DNA of 64,000 nucleotides from NCBI GenBank assembly GCA_004194705.1, contig SADC01000219.1, positions 1 through 64,000 on the forward strand. Reading direction: 5' to 3'. Under the pieces are notes generated by a model that was given only the letters and a program-made list of their open reading frames with translations, ran no database searches and was not told the DNA's origin. Below, piece after piece: positions 36,110 to 47,035 of the stretch. The DNA is from Ditylenchus dipsaci (taxonomy: Eukaryota > Nematoda > Chromadorea > Rhabditida > Anguinidae). Made by a program: the position numbers and the translations under genes. Numbering within the stretch: position 1 is the stretch's first letter; each line of letters opens with the position of its first letter.

Positions 36110-36620
36110 ACGGATTGTTTTGAGAAAATGTTCTCATTTGTTAGTTTTGTTGTTGTTGAGTTTTGCTTAGACTATTACACTTGTTGTTAACTATGTTAGA
36201 TCCGAAAAAAAACACTTGCAGTTTGTGCCTAGAAATATTTGTTAGAAGATTATATTTAGGTTTGATCAAAAAATATTTTTTTCTTGTTATCGCTCAATTA
36301 TTTGTCATTGTTTTGTTAAACGGCATTAGGAGCATTTTTTCGCGAAAAAGCTTTTTGTTGAACCCAAAAATCATTTGTCTTATCGAGAAAAATAGACTTG
36401 TAGCAACAACTTTTTTCGGAGACAGATTTTTTATCGATAAAAACCCTTGGCTACCAATAAAACTGGCGATCTACCGGCTCCGAACGGTCGAAGGTTCGAA
36501 TCCGCCTAGGTGCATGTCGATTTTTATATTTGGCCAATGCAAAGTGGACCAATTTCAAATTGGGCCAGGATTGTGGTTAAACAACAGTGAAAAACAAATC
36601 GTCCCAAATTGAAATTGGCT
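36110..36620. other. Downstream flank of CLU, no gene
   Basis: An open stretch over 36163-36612 has no coding character. A B-box-like GAAGGTTCGAATCCGCC is at about 36489-36505, a probable SINE remnant. Confidence 0.35.
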
Positions 36621-36622
36621 TA

Positions 36623-36869
36623 CCGTATTTTCTCTAATATACTGACAGCCTCTCATAAACCTACACCCCCCTAATTGAGGGTCCGTATCTCAGTCCAGAC
36701 AGAAAAATTTACATCTGTTAATTGCGTTTTCTTGGCTCCCACGAGCTCTACCGATTCTGCCTTTCGATTCTGGATCTTCACCCAAAAATCTCGAGTTCGA
36801 CCCAAAATCTACATGATTTATGAAGGGTTGAAAAATAAACCGACATGTCGGTATATTGGAGAAATACGG
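36623..36869. mobile_element. TACCGTA-type MITE
   Basis: The left end is TA-CCGTATTTTCTCTAATATA and the right end is TATATTGGAGAAATACGG-TA, flanked by TA. A GGTTGAAAAATAAACC word near the right end also occurs in the relative at 23126-23284. Confidence 0.88.
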
Positions 36870-36871
36870 TA

Positions 36872-37445
36872 TTTTGAATTGGCACAATTTGAAATAGCCC
36901 TATATTCTTCTTCTCCACAGAAACTCAATGCTAAAAGCAACTTTTTTTGAGTTTTTCTCCACAGTTTTTATCTGAAATCGACAAAATACAAAAACACGGC
37001 ATGTAACCATGCAGAATCGAACCAGAAACTCTAAACTATGACCCTCCTTATTTTCACCCTCTTCCTAAATGTATCTTGTTATTTTGTCATGTAATTGTCA
37101 CTATTTGCTCAGCTCAGAGTTTGTTTCGACTAAATTTTTTTGGAGCTATATAGTTTTACCACTGCTAGAGGAAAATTGCTCAATTGTTTGGATGACAAGG
37201 CTTAATTATTGCTCATCACACCCATTGTTCCTTCACTATTTTCTTCTTCTATAGCAATAGCAGTGAAATTATTCTGATAGGCTAAGCACATTTAGAACAT
37301 CTTTTTTTATCCAAAATATTGTTTTTTTTATATTGTTGGATTAATGTGATCAACAAAAAGTAGTAGCCTATAATTGGGTATTTGTGTTTTCGAGAGCTCT
37401 GAAACCCTTGGCAGGGTTTTTAAGCCGTCAGTTTGGTTACTTTTT
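36872..37445. other. Gene-free stretch
   Basis: AT-rich. A reverse B-box-like CAGAATCGAACCAG lies near 37013. No gene seen. Confidence 0.35.
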
Positions 37446-37449
37446 CTTA

Positions 37450-37700
37450 CTTTGTCAGCCACATTTTGCTTTTATCGTGCAACTTTTGATTTCATCTCCT
37501 CAATAAATCTTTTATTATTGCATCAAAAGTGAGTGTTTTTAGTTAGGAAAAGGGACAAAAGTCGACAAGCAAGTGACTTTAAGAAATACGAATAATATAA
37601 ATATCTATTGCAACATAGCACCATACTGCACTCACTGTACCCTATCCAGAGCTTTTTTGTTGGGAAATTAGTTCTCAGCAAAAATTTGATAAATCGACCC
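37450..37700. repeat. Dispersed repeat copy lacking the Helitron and MITE found in its paralogue
   Basis: Words such as AAAAGTGAGTGTTTTTAGTT, GACAAGCAAGTGACTT, CATACTGCACT-ACTGTACCC and TTTTTGTTGGGA match 56680-57490 and 58406-58710. Here ATCTATTGCAACAT is uninterrupted at TA (37606-37607), whereas both other copies hold a 172-bp MITE there. CAATAAATCTTTTATTATTG is likewise uninterrupted where the 56.7-kb copy holds a Helitron. Confidence 0.85.
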
Positions 37701-37704
37701 TAGT

Positions 37705-38440
37705 AGCGAATACCCCGAATACCTCAATACACCAACTCGATACATTGACCACTAGATACACCGACTCGATACACTTTTTTTATCTTCACCTCAAGGACCG
37801 TTTTTGTTAGGACATAGGACAGTTCGCATCGATTTTTCAGTAGACAGTTCGTACCGGTTTTTTAGATTATTTTTTCCATATTTTTGTCTTGAATATTATT
37901 CTTGTTAATCCAAAGACTCATCAGTAGTAAACCCTGCAACATTATTTTCACACCTCGGGGTGATCAATCATCCGACTGGTCAAAAGTGACAGGTCGGATG
38001 ATTGATTACCCGGGGTGAGCTCAAGAGGGGGATAAGTATAAAAGGTGTCAAATAACAAAATATTGCGAGATATTTCTTTTTCATACGTATAAACAATGCT
38101 TTCACGTTTAAAGACAAATTTTTTATTTCAAAATACAAAATTGTAATTAAAGTGAAATATCATTCAAGAGCCAGAAATTTCACAGTCTTATTTTTTTTGC
38201 TGATGCTGAAAATTTTTCCATTTCGGCTCCAAGTCGATTGATTTTGTAACTGTGCGAATAAGTGGTAATCGAATTCTAAGGCATTCGTGTTGATCACAAT
38301 ATTTTGAGCAGCTAACATATGCCCATTCTGGAAATTAATGGTTATTAATAAAATATACATCTTTCTTTTTTACTTCTTTCAAGTAGTTCATTAATTCCAT
38401 CATCTGGGAGACTTCCATTTTGCAGAACAGATTCAAAATA
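37705..38440. other. Gene-free stretch with short repeats
   Basis: It holds ACTCGATACA-type words (37730-37770), GACAGTTCG repeats (37820-37850, also seen at 47500) and a 65-bp palindrome at about 37956-38022 (CCTCGGGGTGATCAATCATC and its reverse). No gene recognised. Confidence 0.45.
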
Positions 38441-38444
38441 CAAA

Positions 38445-40800
38445 AGTTCAATTTTGCGGGAGATCTTTACTAGCATTTGTAGAGTCTAGTAAAAACGAAA
38501 CGCCAAGCTAGCATTTACAAAAGTTCAATTTTGCGGGAGATCTTTACTAGCATTTGTAAAGTCTAGTAAAACAAAACGCCAAGCTAGCATTTACAAAAGT
38601 TAAATTTTCGCCATCGATTTCTACTAGCATTTCTAAAGTCTACCATAATAAAAATTTCGAGTAAGCATTTTTGAATGCCCGTTTGTGGGTTAAGTTGTAC
38701 TAGAATCGGCTAAACTCTACTAATATGAAACTGTCGAACTACTTATCGATATATTTGAGTTCTATTCAGTAGTTGTCCTTACATTGTGTCTGATCCAACA
38801 TTTTTTTATACCAAAATGACAAAGATAAGGATTATAAATTCGTAACACTTTATTCAACCAAGAAATAACAAAAGCGTGTATAACAAAACGAACAAATTCA
38901 ACACATCAATGAGACTCGAAGAGAATTCCCTGGTTGCAGTAGACGATTATTTGACAGTTCAGCAGCTTCTCTTCTGTTCTTGTACGCACCCCTTTGGTCA
39001 TAAGTCCAGCCGATGAGAAAACTCGCTCCACGGGACTTCCGGTAGCAGGCACAGCAAACATTGACATGCAGTAGCGAATGACCCCTCGTTTTCCTAGAAA
39101 TTATTACTGCCGTCATTGAAAATTTGTCGTTCGAGAAGAAAAATGTGTACCTTGCCGCTCAGTGCGTTTAAAATAGTGATTGAGTCCAACTCCCTGTCAG
39201 CAAATCCCGGAACGTTCTGTAATTGAGTAACCAACTTGAGCACAACAGCGCTCTCGAATCATCTTGATGCCAAGCACGTAGTTTTTGAGCATAAAATCTA
39301 AAATTCTCTATTCATGCTGACAATAGGAAGAAAAAATGCTTAGTTATACCGTGATGGTCCACAATGTGCATGGTGACGCAAATGTAGCTTCGGTTCGACT
39401 GGTCCGACCAAATGTCTACGGTCAGGCTTGGCTTGAAGGCTCCTTTGTCTTTGATCTATAAGTGGTCGATTTAAGAAGAAGTGTCTAAATCGAAAGGGAC
39501 AAAACTCTGTAGACTCACCACTGTTCTTAAATGTTTTCGTACAATTTCTGCCTGACTCTCCAGTTTGCGTTTGTTCGTCTGCGGTGATTTAGGCATTCTC
39601 CAATTACATCCGAACATTTGCAACCCTTTGACGAACTCCTGAACGAATGGATGCGACATTACATTAAGACTGAGAGTAGGAAGAGAGAGCATCCGGCCAT
39701 ATAGGGAATTCATGTAGCTGGTTCCTCTGAATAATAAAGACAAATAATACAATTATGCTGAATTAATACAATTATGAGAAACCCACTCTTTTGGCAATTT
39801 AGCACCTTTCTTTGACGAGTATGCAACTACAAGAGGCTTGTGAGCGGATTTAAGATGAGATAGCATTGACGTAGTCTTTGCTAGCACTGTTACCGTGCAT
39901 GTAGACACTGAGCTTGCTCGACATCCACCTCATACTCTTTGTCGTTCTTGTCCGTTTCTTGATCGGTACCGAGAGGATGTTAAACCTGAAGAGTAAGAGA
40001 TTGATTCAGTAGAACACTGGCGTAAAACCTCACCATTTCCAAACAGGGTGAAAACATCGATGCTGCGCTTGCACGTATTCGTCTTCGTTCTCCACTTGAT
40101 CCAACACTTCATCATCGATTGAGTAAGCAGCGGAATTGAGAATTGGAGCCACCTTTTTTCTTACGGCCTTCTTGATCACTTTGACCACGCTATTCACCTT
40201 GCCGCAGTTGTTTGAGCGAAAGACAGCATCGTTGAGCGAAGCGAAATTTCTGAATAAAAAAGAGATAAAGAACTGGCAAGACATCGAGAAAAAGTTTCAA
40301 ACAGATTGTAAATAAAAAAGTGGAAGATACTCCATTGCTTATTGGGCAGTTTCATTATAGCAGATTATAGAAAAATCTCGGAAAGATCGCCCACAAACAC
40401 AGACTTTGACAAATTCTAGCTGATATTTTTGTTTTTACTAGACTTTAGAAATACTAGTAGAAATCGACGACAAACGCAGACTTTAACGAATGCTAGCGTG
40501 GCATTTTGTTTTTACTAGACTTTACAAATGCTAGTAGAAATCAATGGCAAAAAGGAAATTTCGTAAATGCTAGTTTGACGTTTTGATTTTACTAGACTTT
40601 AGAAATGCTAGTGAAAATCGTTGGCAAAAACGGAATTTCGTAAATGCTAGTGTGGCGTTTTGTTTTTACTAGACTTTGCAAATGCTAGTAAAGATCTCCC
40701 GCAAAATTGAACTTTTGCAAATGCTAGCGTGGCATTTTTGTTTAGTAGACTAAATAAAGCTAGGGCAAAAATGACTTACTAGCATTTTCAGTCGGACTTC
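38445..40800 (-). mobile_element. hAT transposon with tandemly repeated subterminal inverted repeats
   Basis: Left (about 38455-38660) and right (about 40430-40795) regions carry inverted arrays of a unit of about 76-85 bp built on TTTACTAGCATTTGTAAAGTC and its complement; about two to three units lie left and four right. The minus-strand region between encodes hAT transposase pieces (next entry). Exact ends and target duplication were not found. Confidence 0.8.
38906..40284 (-). pseudogene. hAT-family transposase, fragmented
   Basis: On the minus strand, about 39660-39540 reads VMSHPFVQEFVKGLQMFGC. About 39460-39360 reads SLTVDIWSDQSNRSYICV, the hAT block (T-D-W-S) around a catalytic acidic residue. 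About 39060-38909 reads FAVPATGSPVERVFSSAG, LMTKGVRTRTEEKLL and NCQIIVYCN, the conserved C-terminal dimerisation region, then stop. The part between the last two blocks is largely missing. An AATAAAG on the minus strand (about 38854) could serve as polyA signal. A 5' exon near 40284-40030 (VKVIKKAVRKKVAPILN) may belong. The frames are broken; probably inactive. Confidence 0.8.
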
Positions 40801-40814
40801 TAGAAAAAAATTGC

Positions 40815-40885
40815 GAACCCTGAGTGTAATGGTAGCACATCAGCCCGGCAAACTGAAAGCTGCAGGTTCGATTCCTGCCACCACC
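40815..40885 (+). pseudogene. tRNA-like sequence, alanine-type anticodon GGC
   Basis: D arm (GTGT...GCAC), anticodon arm (TCAGC-CCGGCAA-ACTGA, one mismatch) and T arm (GCAGG-TTCGATT-CCTGC) all form. The 5' acceptor strand GAACCCT does not pair with the 3' CACCACC. It lies just outside the hAT array. A tRNA pseudogene or tRNA-derived repeat is more likely than a working gene. Confidence 0.65.
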
Positions 40886-40981
40886 ATTTCGCCTCTTCCT
40901 TCCTAAACTTTTGTGCAGCTGGAAATCAACAGTTGACCTCTGTTTACTTTTTATGGTTTTTCAGTAGTATTTTTTAGCGAA

Positions 40982-43490
40982 ATGGGGCGAAAAAAGATAA
41001 GTATTGGCTCAAACGCAGCTGAATCAAATGTTTCTAAGTCTTCTAGCGATCAGCAAAAGAATTTCGACGATCGATTGCCCAAATGGAAGCAATGGTCAAT
41101 GACAAATTTGTGGACATCGGTGGTTCGGTTCAAAAGATTCAAGCGTCATTGTGTGAGAATCAAGCTAATACAAGGGAAAACTTTCTGAGAATCGGTGAAT
41201 CAGTCCTTGAAATCCGAACGATGATAGCTGGGAAGAAAGAACCTATTGGCATCAAAAAAGGTGGATTACGAAAAGCTAACTTTTTCAGACAGTTGTTTTC
41301 AGACTGTAAGCGGGGATTTTGCAAGCCACTTTCAATATCGATAGTATCCCGAGTGCAAGCCATAGCTCAGGACGTTCAGACGCCACTTATTGTGTAGGAG
41401 CCAAATGGTTTGTGACTAAATTATTTCTTTCTCGTGTCTGTCTTGATTTCGGATTTTGTTGGTCTTAGGTGGTTCGAATTTGCAAGGACGTCTCAGGTCT
41501 AAGTCTGGGAGCACGTCTCTATCACAAGGCTTACTCGGTTAACATTTCTTACGACACAGATTACACTATTCGTCTGCTCGGATCGTCAGGAAACATAGAA
41601 TTAAAGGTAAAATTTATACTTTGATGCGACGATAGAATCATCTGGTCATCATCGTCACTTATTGCACAAACCCTCCCCCCCCCTCAGAAAATTTTACAAT
41701 CAAGTTACAAAAGACATTGCATGGAATATTATAGGGTAGTGTTAAAGAATCCCTCATTTTAAAAATTCACAACTTTTTGTGGTACTCATTTTTCAAAATT
41801 CTGTCACTGTTAACCATATCAGCATCAGTCTTGCAGAATTAACCGGCATTATCAACCGGTTGATTAGCCGGCGGGCCGCCGTTTGATCACCTTCATCAAC
41901 GGTCGATGTGGATGTGGCGGTTGATTACCAAAAATTGCCATGAACCAGTTGATGGTTGATGGGATGCATGATAGGTCCAGGCGTCGACAAGACTGATTAG
42001 AATCAGCTGCTTTTAAGAAGATTGGAATGTCAAAATACGATTTTTTAGTCTACCTTTGGTTTGCTCCCTTGCTTAATTCGAACTCCGGGTAGTTTTAAAC
42101 CAAAACTTAGGTAGACCAAGAAAATTAATGTCTATGACGTTATCTATCGGCTAAGCTGAGCCTCTTACTCACTTGAGCCTGACATCACCTCCCCCCCCCA
42201 CCAGCTCAATTTCAAGTGCTCCTTATTTATCAATTGAAGGCGAGATACTGAGATGATTGCCTAAAACTGAATTTTAAAAAACACCTTATGCAAAAAGGTT
42301 ATAGGCATTGTAAATATTAAAAAATTACCAGCGCGAACCTATAAGGAGTTGAAATACTGCAATGCCTGGAACATAGTCATATACCAAACTTTTTGCATTT
42401 CTTTAAATCAATTTTCAGTACAAGTCCTGTTTGAAGGCGGATCGACTTCGTGGGGCTGGCCTTCTTTTGTTCTATGGTCAAAACTCGTCAACTTCAGCAA
42501 TGGCTTTGTGGATGAAAAGGGAAATTCAAGATGGAGGCCGAGTTTTCAGTCAAGTGGAACAACCATACGTGTGGACTTTGAACTTTTCATAAGGCAACTA
42601 AGAAATCTTATTATTCCTTAAGTTGTGTTCGGCTTGATTCTAAATTTCTCACCTGTGGCTTTGTTGAGTCGGACTGCACTCTGGGGTCGATTATCGTCGA
42701 TTTTCAGTTAACAAAGGGTTAGTATTTTTAAATGTGCACTTCGCGTTCAAAGCTTCCTAATTGAGCTTCAAACAATGCCGTTTGTCAGATTTTTGTAAAA
42801 AGATTCCTATCTGGAATAAAATCGTGAATTAGGCCTATACAGACGATATTTTTCCGAACAAACCAACAAAATGCATCAAACCTTCTTTAAAGAGTCCTTG
42901 TGTCTAGAGTGCTCTGGAGTTAGTCTTAAGTAAAGAAAGTAACACTGAACACATTTTTTTTATTTTTCAGCTTTTATCAGCATACTCAAACTACTTCAAG
43001 ACTCTATTTTATGGTGATTTTGCGAAAAAGATCAAGACGAGATCGAGCTGAAAGAAGTATGTGGTGACGAATTCCTTCGCCTTCTCAAAGCCATATATCC
43101 TCCGTTCAATGATGCTGATGTCAATCGTGAGACTTCTTTTTGATATTGAAACTAGCATTTATTGTTAAGCAAACAATGTGGAAGGTCTGTTGCGCTTGGC
43201 CGATCGCTATCAGGTGAAAGCTGTCTCAATAGATGCGAGCAATACCTCAAAAAGTGTGCCATTAGTAAAGTTCCTTTGCAAGACAAGTTGTTGTACGCAC
43301 AAAATTATGGTCTGTCGGAACTGCTGGTCTGTTTGCTCCCTTTCATTAGATTATGATCGACTAAAATGTTTAGGGGTACTGCATCAATGAATACAAGTCA
43401 ATCGACGATGTGAAAGAGCTTCGTGCAAGTGCCTTATATTCTCGCTTGGATAAAGATATCAAGCTACAGATCCTTGAAAATGTAGTTTAA
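40982..43490 (+). CDS. MATH-BTB (BATH-type) protein, frame-broken
   Basis: Proteins of this type bind substrates with MATH and CUL3 ubiquitin ligase with BTB. The first exon (from ATG 40982) has a polar, probably coiled region; after a frame change near 41070 it reads SVQKIQASLCENQANTRENF. MATH: about 41470-41607 VRICKDVSGLSLGARLY, then 42419-42610 LFEGGSTSWGWPSFVLW. BTB: possible start near 42664-42720 (ESDCTL), 42971-43126 LLSAYSNYFKTLFYGDF, about 43160-43326 NVEGLLRLADRYQVKAVS, then 43374-43490 YCINEYKSIDDVKELRAS to the TAA. Acceptors are TTTTCAG type. At least three single-base breaks (41070, about 43033 in an A run, about 43230) interrupt one clear reading; the MATH end and some junctions are unsure. 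It is either an assembly-damaged gene or a young pseudogene. Confidence 0.82.
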
Positions 43491-44109
43491 TGTATTACAT
43501 GGACTTTTATGTTGACAACCAGTTTGATTTACCATTGCTGTGGAAATGAAAATGAAACTCGACTGCTGAAATTTTCTTTTATTCCCGTGATTTCTTCGTA
43601 CATTCAAAGTGGAGCAAAGCTGGAACACACCCCCACTCAAGTCTGGAACACCCCCCCCTCCTCCGCACACGCTTTTCTTGTATCTGACATGGTTTTCGGA
43701 GGACTAGGACCAGGGCCGAAGCTTGCGGCGGGCCGGGCCGGCCTAAAAAGCTCCGGCCCGGGCCGGCCCGGTTAGGCCCGGGTTAAATTACAGACAACTG
43801 AAAGTTTCACTATTCCAAATGAATTTTTTCACCGTTAACAATTTTTGCATTCAAGCGCCCATTCATTATACATTTATTGCAACTAAATATTTCGAACTAA
43901 CAGGTTCGAATCCCAGTGGGTGCAAACCTTGTTTATCTTTCTTTTTTATTCCTTTAGATACAACTTTCGTGTCAAAATGATCCTCAGGCTCTTGGCTATC
44001 TAACAAGGTTATCATTGCAGCGTTTCACACCACTACAACTCTTAAATAAAAACTGCTATCGAATAAAGAAAGTTAATTAATTAATCTAAATGAAGCCTTA
44101 AGCACTAAA

Positions 44110-44140
44110 TCTCTATATAGTATTAGGCATGTGTCAGTGT
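44110..44140 (+). repeat. Solo Helitron-like 5' end
   Basis: TCTCTATATAGTATTAGGCA follows an A at 44109 and matches the 5' ends at 45014 and 56709. No hairpin-CTAG 3' end of its own is seen before 45014, so it is a truncated copy or a second start for the same element. Confidence 0.5.
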
Positions 44141-44684
44141 GTAACGCTGTTTGGAACTTTTGTTCGTAACGCGATTTATCCGACTTTTTGTGGACACTTT
44201 GTAATGATCTTGGTGTCATTCGATAGCGCTTTAATTGTAGGTGTAAGCATGCGTGTTCGTTTTTCATATCACCCTACTGACAAAAAAAAATAGGGCCGGA
44301 ACTTGGAGAAATGGATTTCGGAATCCATATTTCGTCATTTTGAGAGTGGTGATTTAGTCGATAAATTTTGGGGTCGAAGTGGTCGAACTCGCGAAATTGT
44401 TTATAGATCAATAGAGCAATGAATTCTGAGTGTTTTGCTCGAAAAATCGGTGGGTGTGGATGCAGAAATAAAATCTCAGATTCAAGGGAGTCGGAGAAAA
44501 ACTCAAAAAATTGAATGAAAAACAAACTTCAAATGGCGCCAAATAATAGGCGGCGATAGGCTCAGTCCGTGTAAGTCATCACTTTCATCATTAAAAATTT
44601 GCTTAAGGCTTTTATTTACAATCTGGAAAGGTTTGGGTGCGTACTCACTTTTTTCGATAATTTTCGACTAGAGTTTTGAAGATA

Positions 44685-44871
44685 CAGTCGAGTCTCGATA
44701 TAGTGACACCCCTGGGGGACTGACCATTAGGTGCCACTATATCGAAGGTGCGACTATATCGAGGGTGAATATTGCCTTATTTCTTTTCCGACCAGCAAAT
44801 CGGTTCTATTTTAAGTGCCACTGTATCGGGGTGCCACTTTATCGGAGTGCCACTATATCGAGACTCAACTG
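44685..44871. mobile_element. Pogo-type MITE
   Basis: The ends are CAGTCGAGTCTCGATATAGT and ACTATATCGAGACTCAACTG; TA is on the left (44683-44684), TT on the right. Inside, GTGCCACTATATCG words repeat in both orientations. Non-coding. Confidence 0.88.
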
Positions 44872-45059
44872 TTCTACATTTATCCACTTGATAATTTTTC
44901 GTTACTTTTAGTTATTTGGTTATCAAGATGGATATGTCGAATTTTGCTCCGTTTTACGATGAATATGGGTATTTCAGTAAGAATGTTTAACTTGACCTTG
45001 GTAGATATTAGTATCTCTATATAGTATTTGGGTCGGGTGGGTCACACTTTTTATGATTA

Positions 45060-45850
45060 CCAAATTTATTTACAAATTTTGAGCCACTTTTATAAAGAAA
45101 GTCGGTGTTGATGTTTTATAATGGTGAAAACTAGAGAATCTCAGCTACAAAATGAGCTATTGAACAGTGGATTTTGAAAGGTTTTAGGGGTCGAACTGGT
45201 CCGGACTAGCTCTCAACTCAGTGGTTTTTTAGGTTTACTTTTCCTATTTTTAACTTCAGACCCAATTTGAGCCACTTTTATGAAAAAGTCGGTGTTGATG
45301 TTTTTAATGGTGAAAACTAGAGAATCTGAGCTACAAAATTAACTATTAACCTGTAAGGTTAGAAAAGTGTAAAGGGTCGAACTGGCCGGACAAGCTCTCA
45401 ACTCAGTGGGTTTTTAGGTGTACTTTTTCCTATTTTTTACTTCAGACCCAATTCTGAGCCACTTTTATAGAGAAAGTCGGTGTTAATGTTTCATGATGGT
45501 GAAAACTGAAGAATCTCAGCTACAAAATGAGTTATTAACCAGTGATGTTAGAAGAGTGTAAAGTCTCGAACTGGTACGGACAAGCTCTCAAGTCAGTTGC
45601 TTTTTAGGTGGAGTTTTTCCTATTTTTAACTTCAGACACAATTTTGAGCCACTTTTATAGAGAAAGTCAGTGTTGATGTTTTATATGGTGAAAACAAAAG
45701 AATCTCAGCTACAAAATGAGCTATTTAACAGTGGATTTTGAAAAGTGAACAGGTTTTAACTGCCCGGACAAGCTCAAAACTCATTGGTTTCTCAGGTGGA
45801 TTTGAGGTGGATGTTCCGGTTTAAACCCAATTTTTGGCCAATTTTGCCGA
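45060..45850. repeat. Tandem array, about 187-191-bp unit, four copies
   Basis: GAGCCACTTTTAT starts near 45080, 45266, 45456 and 45647. Each unit contains AAAGTCGGTGTTGATG, GGTGAAAAC-AGAGAATC and GTCGAACTGG-CGGAC. The last phrase resembles a B box, so the unit may be partly tRNA-derived. Confidence 0.92.
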
Positions 45851-45927
45851 TTAATGTCGAATATCTCTGCGGAACCCTCAAGTTCAACATCTTGGCTTCC
45901 TTTTAAGCACAATCACGTATAATCGAA

Positions 45928-47035
45928 ATTAGATAGCGAGGATGGGCAAGGGTAGGCGGGATAGGCGAGGATGGGCGAGGTAGGCGAGGATGGGCGAGGG
46001 TAGGCGAGAGAGGCGAGGATGGCAAGGGTAGGCGAGGATAGGCGAAGGATGGGCGAGGGTAGGCGAGGATGGGCGAGGGTAGGCGAGGAGAGCGAGGATG
46101 GGCAAGGGTAGGCGAGGATGAGCGAGGTAGGCGAGGATAGGCGAGGATAGGCGAGGATGGGCAAGGGTAGGCGAGGATAGGCGAGGATGGGCAAGAGCAG
46201 GTGAGAATGGGCGAGGATGGGCGAGGGTAGGCGAGGAGAGGCGAGGATGGGCAAGGTAGGCGAGGATGGGCGAGGATGTGTGAGGTAGGCGAGGATAGGC
46301 GAGGGTAGGCGAGGATGGGCAAGGGTAGGCGAGGATGGGCAAGGGTAGGCGAGGATGGGCGAGGATGTGTGAGGGTAGGCGAGGATAGGCGAGGGTAGGC
46401 GAGGATGGGCAAGGGTAGGCGAGGATGGGCAAGGGTAGGCGAGGATGGGCAAGGGTAGGCGAGGATGGGCGAGGATGTGTGAGGGTAGGCGAGGATAGGC
46501 GAGGGTAGGCGAGGGTAGGCGAGGATGGGCAAGGGTAGGCGAGGATGGGCAAGGGTAGGCGAGGATGGGCGAGGATTGTGAGGGTAGGCGAGGATAGGCG
46601 AGGGTAGCGAGGATGGGCAAGGGTAGGCGAGGATGGGCAAGGGTAGGCGAGATGGGCAAGGTAGGCGAGGATGGGCGAGGATGTGTGAGGTAGGCGAGGA
46701 TAGCGAGGGTAGGCGAGGATGGGCAAGGGTAGGCGAGGATGGGCAGGGTAGGCGAGGATGGGCAAGGGTAGGCGAGGATGGCGAGGATGTGTGAGGGTAG
46801 GCGAGGATAGGCGAGGGTAGGCGAGGATGGGCAAGGGTAGGCGAGGATGGGCAAGGGTAGGCGAGGATGGCAAGGTAGGCGAGGATGTGTGAGAGTAGGC
46901 GAGGATAGGCGAGGGTAGGCGAGGATGGGCAAGGGTAGGCGAGGATGGGCAAGGTAGGCGAGGATGGGCAAGGGTAGGCGAGGATGTGTGAGAGTAGGCG
47001 AGGATAGGCGAGGGTAGGCGAGGATGGGCGAGGGT
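45928..47035. repeat. G-rich minisatellite, GGCGAGGATGGGCAAGGGTA
   Basis: About 1.1 kb of variants of a 10- to 20-base word (GGCGAGGATG, GGCAAGGGTA, GGCGAGGATGTGTGAGGGTA). Strong strand asymmetry leaves three overlapping long minus-strand open frames (repeats of SSPTLAYPRLP). These come from the repeat, not from selection, and are not genes. It lies just before the Helitron 3' hairpin. Confidence 0.97.

Noticed and set aside
40815..40885. Functional tRNA-Ala
   Set aside because: D, anticodon and T arms form, but the acceptor strands do not pair, so it is listed as a pseudogene.
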